Of a stretch of DNA of 64,000 bases, positions 36,562 through 44,795 are shown in pieces; within the stretch, counting starts at the first letter, position 1; every line of letters starts with the position of its first letter. The position numbers were made by a program, and so were the translations under genes. A model generated the notes under the pieces. The model was not told the origin of the DNA. It did not search any database and saw only the letters and a list, made by a program, of their open reading frames with translations. Source of the stretch: Granulicella pectinivorans (GTDB lineage: Bacteria > Acidobacteriota > Terriglobia > Terriglobales > Acidobacteriaceae); assembly GCF_900114625.1 (NCBI RefSeq), contig NZ_FOZL01000001.1, forward strand, positions 744,001 through 808,000, read 5' to 3'.

Positions 36562-37679
36562 GCCAGATCCCCTCGAACCCTCTCCATCGTGTCGAGATAA
36601 AACGCCAGATTATGGATCGAGTTCAGCACCGCGCTCAACGGCTCCTGCGCCGCATACAGGTGACGCAGATAAGCCCGCGTATACCGCTGACACACCATGC
36701 ATGCGCATGTTTCGTCGATCGGACCCTGGTCCTCGGCGAACTCCTTCTTCTTGATGTTCAGCCGCTCAATTCTCCCGTCCACCCGCGCAAACAGAAGCCC
36801 GTGGCGTCCTGCACGGGTCGGCAGCACGCAGTCCATCATGTCGACCCCCATGCGCGCATACTCCTCGATCTCATCCGGATAGCCGACCCCCATCACGTAA
36901 CGCGGCTTATCCTTCGGCAGATGTTCGAGGGTGCGCGCAATCATCTCGCGCGTCACCTCGCGCGGCTCACCCACCGCAAGGCCGCCGATCGCATATCCTG
37001 GAAAGCCAATCTCCACCATCTTCTCCGCCGACTCCTTCCTCAGGTCCGCGTACATGCCCCCCTGTACGATGCCGAAGAGACTCTGCGTCCTTCCGCCGCG
37101 TGCCTCGAACCAGGGGACTTCCGTCTTGTGCTCCTCGAAGTATGCCTTCGAGCGCTCCGCCCAGCGGTGCGTCAGGCCCATCGATTCGCGCGTGCGCTCC
37201 CACGTCGCCGGGGTCTCCACGCACTCGTCGAAGGCCATCATGATGTCCGCACCGAGCGCGATCTGCACTCCCATCGAGTGTTCCGGCGAGAAGAAGTGCT
37301 TCCCCCCATCGAGATGCGAGCGAAACTCCACGCCCTCTTCCGAGATCTTCCTGAGGCCCTTGAGGCTGAATACCTGAAATCCGCCTGAGTCCGTCAGCAT
37401 GGGCCGACGCCAGCTCATGAACTGATGCACGCCCCCCATCCGCCGGACCAGTTCATGCCCGGGACGGAGATACAGGTGGTAGGTGTTGGCAAGAATGATC
37501 TGCGCGCCCTTGCCATTGGCCCCATTCACTTCCAGCACATCCTGCGGAACGGCCTTCACCGAGGCGACGGTGCCCACCGGCATAAACACGGGCGTCTGCA
37601 CGTCCCCATGCGGGAGCCCGAGGACAGCACGCCGTCCACCCGCCTCGCTCGTCTTCAAAACGTCAAACGTCAAATCCAT
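36558..37679 (-). CDS. tgt: tRNA-guanine transglycosylase
   Basis: A 373-aa enzyme that exchanges G34 for preQ1 in GUN-anticodon tRNAs. Landmarks are HQFMSWRRPMLTDSGGFQVFSL, GADIMMAFDEC, FGIVQGGMYADLRKES, YAIGGLAVGE, DMMDCVLPTRAGRHG and the zinc site CACMVCQRYTRAYLRHL. All catalytic Asp residues are in place. No queA is adjacent in this window. Confidence 0.95.
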   Translation of the reverse strand: MDLTFDVLKTSEAGGRRAVLGLPHGDVQTPVFMPVGTVASVKAVPQDVLEVNGANGKGAQIILANTYHLYLRPGHELVRRMGGVHQFMSWRRPMLTDSGGFQVFSLKGLRKISEEGVEFRSHLDGGKHFFSPEHSMGVQIALGADIMMAFDECVETPATWERTRESMGLTHRWAERSKAYFEEHKTEVPWFEARGGRTQSLFGIVQGGMYADLRKESAEKMVEIGFPGYAIGGLAVGEPREVTREMIARTLEHLPKDKPRYVMGVGYPDEIEEYARMGVDMMDCVLPTRAGRHGLLFARVDGRIERLNIKKKEFAEDQGPIDETCACMVCQRYTRAYLRHLYAAQEPLSAVLNSIHNLAFYLDTMERVRGDLA

Positions 37680-37688
37680 CCCACTAGT

Positions 37689-38324
37689 CTATTGGCTGGC
37701 GATGAGGAGTTTGCGGCGTTCGGTCTCGTTGTAGGTGTAGCGGATGCGATGGATCACGGTAATCGTCGAAAAGAGGGCCAGGGTCCACAACGCCGGGGCC
37801 ATGACGCCCCAATGGTTGAACAAGGCTCCGATAATGACCAGGACGATGCGCTCGGGGCGCTCCATGAAGCCGACCTTGCAGGTTCCGATCAGGGCTTCGG
37901 CGCGCGCACGGGTGTAGGACACCATCAGCGACGCGGTCATGCAGAAGGCCACGAGGACCACGTAGAAGAAGCGATTGCCGCGCGCGTAGTAGACCAGCAG
38001 CCCGAAGAAGAGGGCGACGTCGGAGTATCGGTCGAGGACGGAATCGAAGAAGGCACCGAAGACCGAGACCTGGTTCGTCTGGCGGGCGACGCGGCCATCG
38101 ACCATGTCGAAGAGACCAGCACCAATGATGACCAGGCCGGCGTAGACGAACATGCGATCTTTGTTTTCGGCACGGGCGTAACCGAAGAAGATCGCGGCAA
38201 CGACATTGATGATGAGCCCGATGAAGGTCAGGGTGTTGGGGGAGATCTTCGACAGCGCAAAGCCGTTGACGATCTTCTGCAGCAGCCAGCCGCTGCCCTT
38301 ACCGAATGCGCGTGTCCAGGTCAT
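37689..38324 (-). CDS. CDP-alcohol phosphatidyltransferase family protein
   Basis: A 211-aa membrane enzyme with the perfect family motif D-G-x2-A-R-x8-G-x3-D-x3-D (DGRVARQTNQVSVFGAFFDSVLD). Several helices flank it. It transfers a phosphatidyl or phospho-alcohol group from a CDP-linked donor. Candidates are phosphatidylglycerophosphate or phosphatidylinositol-phosphate synthase; the substrate cannot be assigned. The start ATG at 38322-38324 has no Shine-Dalgarno. Confidence 0.88.
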   Translation of the reverse strand: MTWTRAFGKGSGWLLQKIVNGFALSKISPNTLTFIGLIINVVAAIFFGYARAENKDRMFVYAGLVIIGAGLFDMVDGRVARQTNQVSVFGAFFDSVLDRYSDVALFFGLLVYYARGNRFFYVVLVAFCMTASLMVSYTRARAEALIGTCKVGFMERPERIVLVIIGALFNHWGVMAPALWTLALFSTITVIHRIRYTYNETERRKLLIASQ

Positions 38325-38370
38325 AGAAAAGAGAGAAAAGTACGGGGCCCAGGGCTTAGCGCCCGCAAAT

Positions 38371-38883
38371 CTATTTGACTTCGGGAATCTCGGTGACTTC
38401 GACGGGTTCGTCGGGGTCGAGATCATGGATGGTGTAGAGCTTGAGGACTTCGAGCTCGCGCTTGCCGTTGGGGGTGACAACCGTTGCCGTGTCGCCGACT
38501 TCTTTTCCTAGCAACGACCGGCCAATGGGCGAGGTCGTCGAAATGAGTCCCTTGGAGACGTCGGACTCTTCGCTCGTGACGAGCTTGTAGCGGATGGTCT
38601 CGTCTTTGGACGAGTCGAAGACCGTGACGGCCGAGCCGAAGCCTACCTTGTCGTTGGGGATGTTGGTCAGGTTGACCATGGCGAGCTCGCCCATGCGCTT
38701 CTTGAGCTGGCCGAGGCGGGCGTTGACGAACTCCTGGCGCTGCTTGGCGGAGTGGTATTCGGCGTTCTCGGAGAGGTCACCGAGGGCTACGGCCTTTTTG
38801 ATCTCGGCGGGGAGTTCGGTGGTGAGCTCGTACTCGAGTGCCTTGATCTGTTCGGCGAGACGGGCTTTGATTTTTTCGGGCAT
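38371..38883 (-). CDS. greA: Transcription elongation factor GreA
   Basis: A 170-aa GreA. The N-terminal coiled coil has the acidic tip LGDLSENAEYHSAKQRQ, and the C-terminal FKBP-like domain has ISTTSPIGRSLLGKEVGD and TVVTPNGKRELEVLKLY. It rescues arrested RNA polymerase by stimulating transcript cleavage. A longer frame with an upstream ATG overlaps the TATAAT box, so I use the ATG at 38881-38883 preceded by GGAAGG. Confidence 0.93.
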   Translation of the reverse strand: MPEKIKARLAEQIKALEYELTTELPAEIKKAVALGDLSENAEYHSAKQRQEFVNARLGQLKKRMGELAMVNLTNIPNDKVGFGSAVTVFDSSKDETIRYKLVTSEESDVSKGLISTTSPIGRSLLGKEVGDTATVVTPNGKRELEVLKLYTIHDLDPDEPVEVTEIPEVK

Positions 38884-38908
38884 GTTGCCTTCCGTGGATG
38901 AAAACTTC

Positions 38909-38914
38909 ATTATA
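38909..38914 (-). promoter_or_regulatory. greA -10 box
   Basis: TATAAT on the minus strand; a start site about 7 bases on gives a leader of about 20 bases with GGAAGG before the greA ATG. The -35 region is not recognisable. The divergent mltG gene begins about 100 bases away. Confidence 0.55.
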
Positions 38915-39009
38915 ACGGCGATTGTCCTGCCGGACGGGTTCGCTGCGCGCAGGGCGGTCGTGAAGGGCGTCCTTGCATCTGAACGTAGAATGTTTTGGCG
39001 AGGTGCTGG

Positions 39010-39990
39010 GTGCGATTTTTCAAGTTCCTTCTTCTGCTGGTGGTGATCGCGGGTGCGGTGGTCGGGTATTGGATGGTGGTGCCGGCAGGACCGTCCACGG
39101 AGACGTTCGTCGATATCCCGAGCGGAACAGGCAGTGAGGCGATCGCGGCTCAACTGGAGCAGGCAGGCGTGATCCGGAGCCAGTATGGCTTCGACCTGCT
39201 GCGGCTAGTGAAGGGCGGAAGACTGCGGGCGGGTGAGTACCGGTTCGACCATCCGGCGCCGATGACCGAGGTGTACGCCCGGCTGGTGAAGGGCGACTTC
39301 TTTACCCGGACCATCGTGATTCCGGAGGGGTTCAACCTCTTCGACGTGGCCGCAGCAATGGAGGCGGCGAAGCTGGGAACGGCGGCGGACTTCCTGGCAG
39401 CCGCGCGAAAGCATACAGAGCTGGTGGCCGCCTGGTCCCCCGGCGCGACCTCTGTGGAGGGATACCTGTTTCCCGATACGTACAAGTTTTCTCCACACGC
39501 CACTGAAGAGCAGATGCTGCGGGTGATGGTGAAGCGCTTCACAGACCGCGCGGCGAAGATCGGGCTGGTCGCGGGACGGGTGGATGTGGGCAAGACGGTG
39601 ACGATGGCCTCACTGGTGGAGAAGGAGGTGAGCGTCGACAGCGAACGACCCATGGTGGCAGGTGTGTTCGTGAACCGTCTGAAGCTGGGTATGCCGCTCC
39701 AGACGGACCCGGCAGTCGTGTACGCGGCCCTGCTGAACGGGCGGTGGCGCGGGACAATCTACCGGTCGGATCTGGACTTCGATTCGCCGTACAACACTTA
39801 TAAGACGAAGGGCCTGCCGCCGGGGCCAATCTGCAATCCGGGGGTGGCCGCTCTGAAGGCTGCGATGAACCCAACCGAGACCGATAACCTTTATTTTGTG
39901 GCGGATGCGAATGGTCACACGAAGTTTTCGCCCACGCTGGAAGGGCATCAGGCGAACGTGAAGAGCTACCGGGCAGCGGGTGGAAGGTAA
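39010..39990 (+). CDS. mltG: Endolytic murein transglycosylase MltG (YceG)
   Basis: A 326-aa membrane-anchored lytic transglycosylase that cuts nascent peptidoglycan strands. N-terminal helix (FFKFLLLLVVIAGAVVGYWMVV), a LysM-like region (FVDIPSGTGSEAIAAQLEQAGVIRS), then the catalytic domain with MASLVEKEVSVDSERPMVAGVFVNRLKLGMPLQTDP, whose Glu is catalytic. YVADANGHT-like and SPYNTYKTKGLPPGPICNPG are intact. I prefer GTG 39010 with AGG six bases upstream; TTG 38995 adds five residues. Confidence 0.92.
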   Translation: MRFFKFLLLLVVIAGAVVGYWMVVPAGPSTETFVDIPSGTGSEAIAAQLEQAGVIRSQYGFDLLRLVKGGRLRAGEYRFDHPAPMTEVYARLVKGDFFTRTIVIPEGFNLFDVAAAMEAAKLGTAADFLAAARKHTELVAAWSPGATSVEGYLFPDTYKFSPHATEEQMLRVMVKRFTDRAAKIGLVAGRVDVGKTVTMASLVEKEVSVDSERPMVAGVFVNRLKLGMPLQTDPAVVYAALLNGRWRGTIYRSDLDFDSPYNTYKTKGLPPGPICNPGVAALKAAMNPTETDNLYFVADANGHTKFSPTLEGHQANVKSYRAAGGR

Positions 39991-40140
39991 GAAAGGCAAA
40001 AGACTGTGGGATACGGCGGAACGACAGAAAAAAGAAACAGCGGGGAGAGCGGAGAAACGAGCACACCCGTTGCCAACCAGAGGCGTCGTTTCTTTTCCCG
40101 CTTCTTCCGTCCTTTCCCCACGGTCTTTTGTTTTTGCCGA
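39991..40140. repeat. Long imperfect inverted repeat of polypurine elements
   Basis: Between mltG and the fucosidase gene, two arms of about 50-60 bases face each other. The left arm reads GCAAAAGACTGTGGG...CGGCGGAA...AAAAAGAAACAGCG. The right arm, reverse-complemented, reads ACAAAAGACCGTGGGG...GGACGGAAGAAGCGGGAAAAGAAACGACG. The same words recur at 43466-43510. Probably an interspersed REP-like family. The right arm may double as part of the fucosidase promoter region. Confidence 0.55.
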
Positions 40141-40147
40141 TGAGAGG

Positions 40148-40159
40148 TAAAATTCATCC
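40148..40159 (+). promoter_or_regulatory. -10 box adjoining the fucosidase start
   Basis: TAAAAT at 40148-40153 and six bases to the GTG start codon; no Shine-Dalgarno. Predicts a leaderless message. Confidence 0.55.
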
Positions 40160-41797
40160 GTGAATATCAACCGGCGTACGCTGCTCTACTCGATGACTGC
40201 CGCGGGGCTTCTGGCTCCCTTTTCTGCGTCTCTGTTTGCCGCCGCGCCGGTGCTGGCCCGGCCTTCGAAGCAGCAGATTGCCTGGGCGGACCTGGAGATT
40301 GGGATGTTTGTCCACTTCGCTCCCAACACCTGGCAGGATCTTGAGTCGGATGATCTCTCGACCCCGCTCTCCGCGATCAACCCGGTCAAGCTGGACACCG
40401 ACCAATGGGCGCGGACGGCGCTGGAGCTGGGGGCCAAATATATCGTCTTCGTCGCCAAGCACCAGGGCGGATTCTGCATGTGGCAGACCCACACGACCGA
40501 CTACGGGATCCGCAACACGCCCTGGAAAGACGGCAAAGGCGACGTTCTGGCCGAGGTCCGGGCCTCCTGCGACAAGTATGGGTTGAAGCTGGGTGTCTAT
40601 GTTTGCCCGCGGGACGACCATGCGGGGGCGGCGACCGGCGGCATCTGCAAGACGCCGGAGTTGCAAGCGAAATATGACGCGATGTACCGGGAGCAATTGA
40701 CCGAGGTCTTCTCGCGGTACGGCGAGATGGTCGAGATCTGGTTCGACGGGTCGAGCAAGACGGATGTGGGGGATCTGCTGGCGAAATACCAGCCGAAGGC
40801 GATGGTCTTTCAGGGCCGGCAGGCCACGATCCGCTGGGTGGGCACCGAGGAGGGGTCCGCTCCCTATCCGTGCTGGAATGGAATCGACAGGGCCGGAGCC
40901 CGGTCGGGGGTTTCGACGGCGCTCGATAGCGATCCGAATGCGGATACATGGCTGCCGAATGAGGTGGACGTGTCGATCCGGCGGCCGGACTGGTTCTGGA
41001 GCACCAAAAATGCCGACAAGGTGCTGACAAAGGCCCAGCTCATGTCGATCTATTACCGTTCGGTGGGGCGCGGGGCACAGTTGCTGCTGAACCTGCCGGC
41101 AAATCGGGATGGCCTGCTGGACGCCCCGGATGTCGCTTCCGCCAAGGCGTTTGGGGATGAGGTCAAGCGGCGATTTACCTCTCCGGTGGCAGAAACAAAG
41201 GGCCTGACGTTGATGCTGGCGAAGCCGACGCGTGTGGATACCGTGGTCATCGAAGAGGAGATCGCGCTGGGAGAGAGGATTCGCGGGTACAGGCTGGAGG
41301 GGTTTGCGGAGGGGGAGTGGAGGCCGCTCGGCGAGGGAATCTCGGTGGGGCATAAGAGGATTCAGCCGATTGTGCCGCTGACCGTGAGCGGGGTAAGGCT
41401 GGTGGTGACCAGTTCGGCGGCTCCGGTGCGCCTGAAGCGGTTGGCGGTCTTCGACACCGGGGTACCCGCGCCGGAGGATTGGAACGCCTCTTCGAAGCTA
41501 TGGTCCTCGAACCTGGCAGGGAAGTGGGTCGATGAGAGCTTTTCGGTGGATCTGACCAAGCACATCAAGGTGGCGGGCCAGTATGCGCTGCGCTTCCAGG
41601 GAACGACCGGGACAGTAACAGGCTTCTCAGGAATCGTCCTGGAGCAGGGCGGGGTGGCCACGCCGTCGCTGATCAAGGCATCGCGCACGAAGAAGAACGA
41701 GCTTCTGTTGAATATTACGGGGCTGGATTCGTCGATCAAGGTGTCGGGCAAGGTTCTGGGGGCGGAGGCTGGGTCGATTCTGCTGGAGCGCCGGTAA
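40160..41797 (+). CDS. GH29 alpha-L-fucosidase, Tat-exported
   Basis: A 545-aa glycoside hydrolase. The start NINRRTLLYSMTAAGLLAPFSASLFAAAP is a twin-arginine-like export signal. The GH29 barrel shows WADLEIGMFVHFAPNTW, YIVFVAKHQGGFCMWQT, GLKLGVYVCPRDDH and EIWFDGSSKTD. The Asp after WF is the expected nucleophile (near residue 192). A C-terminal beta-rich region with ELLLNITGLDSS could be a carbohydrate-binding domain. It releases fucose from glycans. The start codon is GTG. Confidence 0.88.
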   Translation: MNINRRTLLYSMTAAGLLAPFSASLFAAAPVLARPSKQQIAWADLEIGMFVHFAPNTWQDLESDDLSTPLSAINPVKLDTDQWARTALELGAKYIVFVAKHQGGFCMWQTHTTDYGIRNTPWKDGKGDVLAEVRASCDKYGLKLGVYVCPRDDHAGAATGGICKTPELQAKYDAMYREQLTEVFSRYGEMVEIWFDGSSKTDVGDLLAKYQPKAMVFQGRQATIRWVGTEEGSAPYPCWNGIDRAGARSGVSTALDSDPNADTWLPNEVDVSIRRPDWFWSTKNADKVLTKAQLMSIYYRSVGRGAQLLLNLPANRDGLLDAPDVASAKAFGDEVKRRFTSPVAETKGLTLMLAKPTRVDTVVIEEEIALGERIRGYRLEGFAEGEWRPLGEGISVGHKRIQPIVPLTVSGVRLVVTSSAAPVRLKRLAVFDTGVPAPEDWNASSKLWSSNLAGKWVDESFSVDLTKHIKVAGQYALRFQGTTGTVTGFSGIVLEQGGVATPSLIKASRTKKNELLLNITGLDSSIKVSGKVLGAEAGSILLERR

Positions 41798-41810
41798 GAT
41801 AGCTTGAGCC

Positions 41811-42428
41811 ATGGCGATCGACCGGACCTACATAACGGATTTGCGGTTCGACCGCGCCGACTTTTCCGATTTGAAGCGGGAGGAGCATTGCGCGTGGTGT
41901 ACCCGCACTCTGGAGGAAAGCTACTTCGAGGTGCTGGACCGCCGAATCTGCGACGTGTGCGCGGACCGCGCAAGGAAGGCGTTGCCGGAGGACACGCGAG
42001 CGGTCTTCTGGCGCTCGACGGGTTTTGGGGCTCTGGCGGCAGCGATGCTGGGGATGGCGTACTTCGCGCTCTTCCGGGCAACCAGTGGCGGGTGGATGGT
42101 GTTCGCGTCAATCGGCGTAGGGTACCTTATCGCCCGGGCCATGCGGGTCGGGTCGCACGGCATCGGAGGGCGGCGATACCAGTGGATGGCGATGGGGCTT
42201 ACCTATGTGGCGGTGGCGATCGCTTCTTCCGTGGCTGCTTTTGGATTGCGGGATGTGCCGATCTGGTTTGTTCCGCTGTTTGTGCTGACTCCGATTGCTT
42301 CGCTTTTCAGGAATGTCAGCTTTGGGGCCTTGCAACTTCTGCTGGTGGGGGTCGGAATGCGGTGGGCGTGGGGGATGATGGCAGGAGCTCCTCCGAAGGT
42401 AACCGGGCCCCATCGGCGTCCCGAATGA
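41811..42428 (+). CDS. Membrane protein with N-terminal zinc-knuckle-like Cys pairs
   Basis: A 205-aa protein. A soluble start with CAWC and CDVC pairs (residues about 27-30 and 48-51) suggests a zinc ribbon. Four hydrophobic segments between about residues 70 and 190 follow, and a basic C-terminus. The start has no Shine-Dalgarno; TAAGAT lies ten bases before the ATG. Function unknown. Confidence 0.65.
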   Translation: MAIDRTYITDLRFDRADFSDLKREEHCAWCTRTLEESYFEVLDRRICDVCADRARKALPEDTRAVFWRSTGFGALAAAMLGMAYFALFRATSGGWMVFASIGVGYLIARAMRVGSHGIGGRRYQWMAMGLTYVAVAIASSVAAFGLRDVPIWFVPLFVLTPIASLFRNVSFGALQLLLVGVGMRWAWGMMAGAPPKVTGPHRRPE

Positions 42429-42565
42429 AAGTTTCTTGGTCCTTCATGGCGCCCGCCGTCGTCTAACCAAGTAACTGATAGGAATGGTGGTTTGGCCAAG
42501 GACGCGTCTCCGCGGTTTCCCGGGCTGAACCTGGGTCGTTATACTTGCGTATTGTGTTGCTGACG

Positions 42566-43450
42566 ATGAGAAAAACCTGCGCGATCCTGTTGGCGGGAAC
42601 GCTTGCGCCCATGTTGACGGGTTGCTTCAGCTCGACGCGCTATGTGAAGGTGCATGCGGCGCCCCCGGTCGTGATGTCGGTTTCGCTCGATACGCTGGTC
42701 GATAAATTGGACAGGCAGTTTGAGGCGATCAAGACCCTGAATGCAAATGTCACCATCGCGGCCAGCACGGCGGGAGCCACGGCGGGCGAGGTGAAGGACT
42801 ACTCGGCGTTTCGCGGATACATCTTTGTGCGGAAACCGGAGGATATGCGGGTCATCCTGATGGTGCCGATCATCGGCCGCGCGCTCGACATGGTCAGCAC
42901 GGGGAACGACTTTACGCTGCTGATGATGTTGCCGAACAAGACCAGGGCCATCAAAGGTACCGACACGGTGACGACGCCGTCGAAGAATCCTCTCGAAAAT
43001 CTGCGGCCCGGCGTCTTCTTCGACGCGCTGATCGTGCGGAGTATCGGCAAGGACGAGTACGTGACGATGACCGAGAGCTCGCGGCTGGTCGAGCCCGAGA
43101 CCAAGAAGCATGAGGCCATTTACGAGCCGGACTATGACATCGCGGTGATGAAGGTGAAGTCGGGGCGGACAATGGTCCGGCTCCGGACGATTCACATCAG
43201 CCGTACGGATCTCGAGCCATATCAGCAGGATATCTATGACGAGAACGGCAGAATCGTAACGACGGTGCAGTACTCGAAGTACCAGACGTTTGGCGATCTG
43301 CAGTTTCCGACGGAGATTGCCATCGACCGGCCTCTGGATAAGTACTCGCTGAAGGTGGCGGTGCAGAAGCTGACGCCGAACCAGAAGATCGATGACGACC
43401 AGTTCGAACTGCAACTGCCGACCGGGGTCACGGTGGAGACGCTAAAGTAG
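42566..43450 (+). CDS. Lipoprotein of unknown function
   Basis: A 294-aa protein. Lipobox LTGC at about residues 18-21 (MRKTCAILLAGTLAPMLTGC), then a long beta-rich domain with regular hydrophobic alternation (YIFVRKPEDMRVILMVP...FTLLMMLPNKTRAIKGT...LQFPTEIAIDRPL). The fold pattern recalls LolA/DUF4292-like lipid-binding proteins, but this is weak. Upstream in-frame GTG (42554) and TTG (42545) codons follow a TATACT box, so a leaderless start at GTG 42554 is also possible. Confidence 0.68.
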   Translation: MRKTCAILLAGTLAPMLTGCFSSTRYVKVHAAPPVVMSVSLDTLVDKLDRQFEAIKTLNANVTIAASTAGATAGEVKDYSAFRGYIFVRKPEDMRVILMVPIIGRALDMVSTGNDFTLLMMLPNKTRAIKGTDTVTTPSKNPLENLRPGVFFDALIVRSIGKDEYVTMTESSRLVEPETKKHEAIYEPDYDIAVMKVKSGRTMVRLRTIHISRTDLEPYQQDIYDENGRIVTTVQYSKYQTFGDLQFPTEIAIDRPLDKYSLKVAVQKLTPNQKIDDDQFELQLPTGVTVETLK

Positions 43451-43465
43451 GGTTCGGCGGGTAGA

Positions 43466-43507
43466 ACAAGCAAAAGATTGCCGGGAAAAGGCGGGAAGAG
43501 CGGGAAA
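43466..43507 (+). repeat. Polypurine interspersed repeat copy
   Basis: GCAAAAGATTG, GGGAAAAGGCGGG, AAGAGCGGGAAAAAG: the same run of purine words found in both arms of the repeat after mltG. It fills the gap between the lipoprotein gene and the oxidoreductase terminator. Confidence 0.5.
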
Positions 43508-43534
43508 AAGAAGCAAGTTCGAAACTTGCTTCTT
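43508..43534 (-). terminator. Intrinsic terminator overlapping an oxidoreductase stop codon
   Basis: Perfect 12-bp inverted repeat AAGAAGCAAGTT / AACTTGCTTCTT with a 3-base loop. On the minus strand the stem runs into TTTTTC, giving a good terminator for the gene starting at 44573. The stem shares two bases with the TAA codon at 43533-43535. Confidence 0.8.
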
Positions 43535-44573
43535 AGAGGCCGGCGCGCTGGGCGTGGGTCGCGATGGCCACGTTGATTTCCAGCGCCAAAGCCAGGGCGG
43601 CTCTGCCCTGATGGGCCGTGACCTGCGGCTGGGTGCGGGTGCGGACGGCGTTCAGGAACGACTCGATCTCCAGCCGCAGCGGCTCGCCCTCCTGCACGTC
43701 CAGCTTCTTCAGGTTCAGGCCGGCGGTGGGGTGCCCCCCTTTGGCGGCGTGCGCAGCGGCCAGGGCGGCGAACTGGGCGGGATCGAGCGCGGCGGCCGCA
43801 GCGGCGGCTTCGCTGACGTCGATCAGCAAAAGGTCCCGGCGTGCGAAGTCCAGGGAAAGGTACTGCCTCGGCTGGAAGAAGCGGAGCTTGCGGACGGTCT
43901 CCGTCGACACCCGGCTCGCCGTGAAGTTGGCGATGCAGCCGTTCTCGAACTCCAGCCGGACGTTAGCGATGTCGACTTTGCGCGACAGAACCGGAAGTCC
44001 AACCGCGCGGACCTCGCGCACAGGACTCTGGACGAATGACAGGACGATGTCCAGATCGTGGATCATGAGGTCCAGCACAACGTCCACGTCGAGCGACCGC
44101 GGCGTGAAGATGCTCAGGCGGTGGCTCTCGAAGAACATGGGCCGGTGAATGTGGGCGCGGGCGGCGAGCACGGCAGGGTTGAAGCGCTCCAGATGCCCTG
44201 GCTGAACGATACGGTCATGCTCCGCAGCAAGCGCGAGGATCTGGTCCGCCTCCTGCAGATTCGCCGCAAGCGGCTTTTCGATCAGGAGATCGACTCCGGC
44301 GACCAGGAGCTTTGCCGCCGTGGAAGCGTGGTGGACGGTAGGAACGGCGACCGCGGCTGCCTTCACTCCAAGGTCGGCGGCGAGGAGCTCTTCGACCGTG
44401 GAGAAGGCGGGGATCCCGTACTTTTCGGCGGCGGCCTGCGCAGTGGCGGGGTTTGCGTCGACGACGGCGGCGAGTGCCACATCGTGGCCGGTGGCGTCCA
44501 GCTCGGCGAGAACGCGAAGGTGGTTGCGACCGAAGGCTCCAGCGCCGATGACGGCCGTTTTGAGCTTAGACAT
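43533..44573 (-). CDS. Gfo/Idh/MocA family oxidoreductase
   Basis: A 346-aa NAD(P)-dependent dehydrogenase. Rossmann motif AVIGAGAFGRNHLRVLAEL at the N-terminus, EKPLAANLQEADQIL with the lysine typical of the family, and HDLDIVLSF in the middle. These proteins oxidise or reduce sugar or amino-sugar hydroxyls. It follows a 72-aa ORF and alr on the same strand, and may belong to that operon. Substrate unknown. Confidence 0.85.
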   Translation of the reverse strand: MSKLKTAVIGAGAFGRNHLRVLAELDATGHDVALAAVVDANPATAQAAAEKYGIPAFSTVEELLAADLGVKAAAVAVPTVHHASTAAKLLVAGVDLLIEKPLAANLQEADQILALAAEHDRIVQPGHLERFNPAVLAARAHIHRPMFFESHRLSIFTPRSLDVDVVLDLMIHDLDIVLSFVQSPVREVRAVGLPVLSRKVDIANVRLEFENGCIANFTASRVSTETVRKLRFFQPRQYLSLDFARRDLLLIDVSEAAAAAAALDPAQFAALAAAHAAKGGHPTAGLNLKKLDVQEGEPLRLEIESFLNAVRTRTQPQVTAHQGRAALALALEINVAIATHAQRAGL

Positions 44574-44576
44574 GGG

Positions 44577-44795
44577 CTACTTGACGGGGGTTTCGACGGC
44601 TGCGCGGCACTTCGCGTAGAGCTCGAGGAGGTTGGCAACCTGGTCTTCGGGCTTGGATGCAGCCGGGACCCCGAAGCCGGTGGTCGAGCCGGAGGACTTG
44701 CTGGCGACGTTGGTGTGGGCGGCGACGAACTTGAGAAGGTCGAGCGCGATGTCTTCGGGGCGGCGTGCTGCGGAGTTCGATTCCATGCTTTTCAT
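44577..44795 (-). CDS. Small protein translationally coupled to alr (72 aa)
   Basis: The ATG at 44793-44795 overlaps the TGA of alr (ATGA). The protein is Ala/Ser-rich with a helical start (RRPEDIALDLLKFVAAHTNV) and a helical end (PEDQVANLLELYAKCRAAVETPVK), with a Gly/Ser/Thr-rich hinge. It lies between alr and the oxidoreductase. No known family; perhaps a small DNA- or protein-binding adaptor. An inner ATG at 44786 is the alternative start. Confidence 0.6.
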   Translation of the reverse strand: MKSMESNSAARRPEDIALDLLKFVAAHTNVASKSSGSTTGFGVPAASKPEDQVANLLELYAKCRAAVETPVK

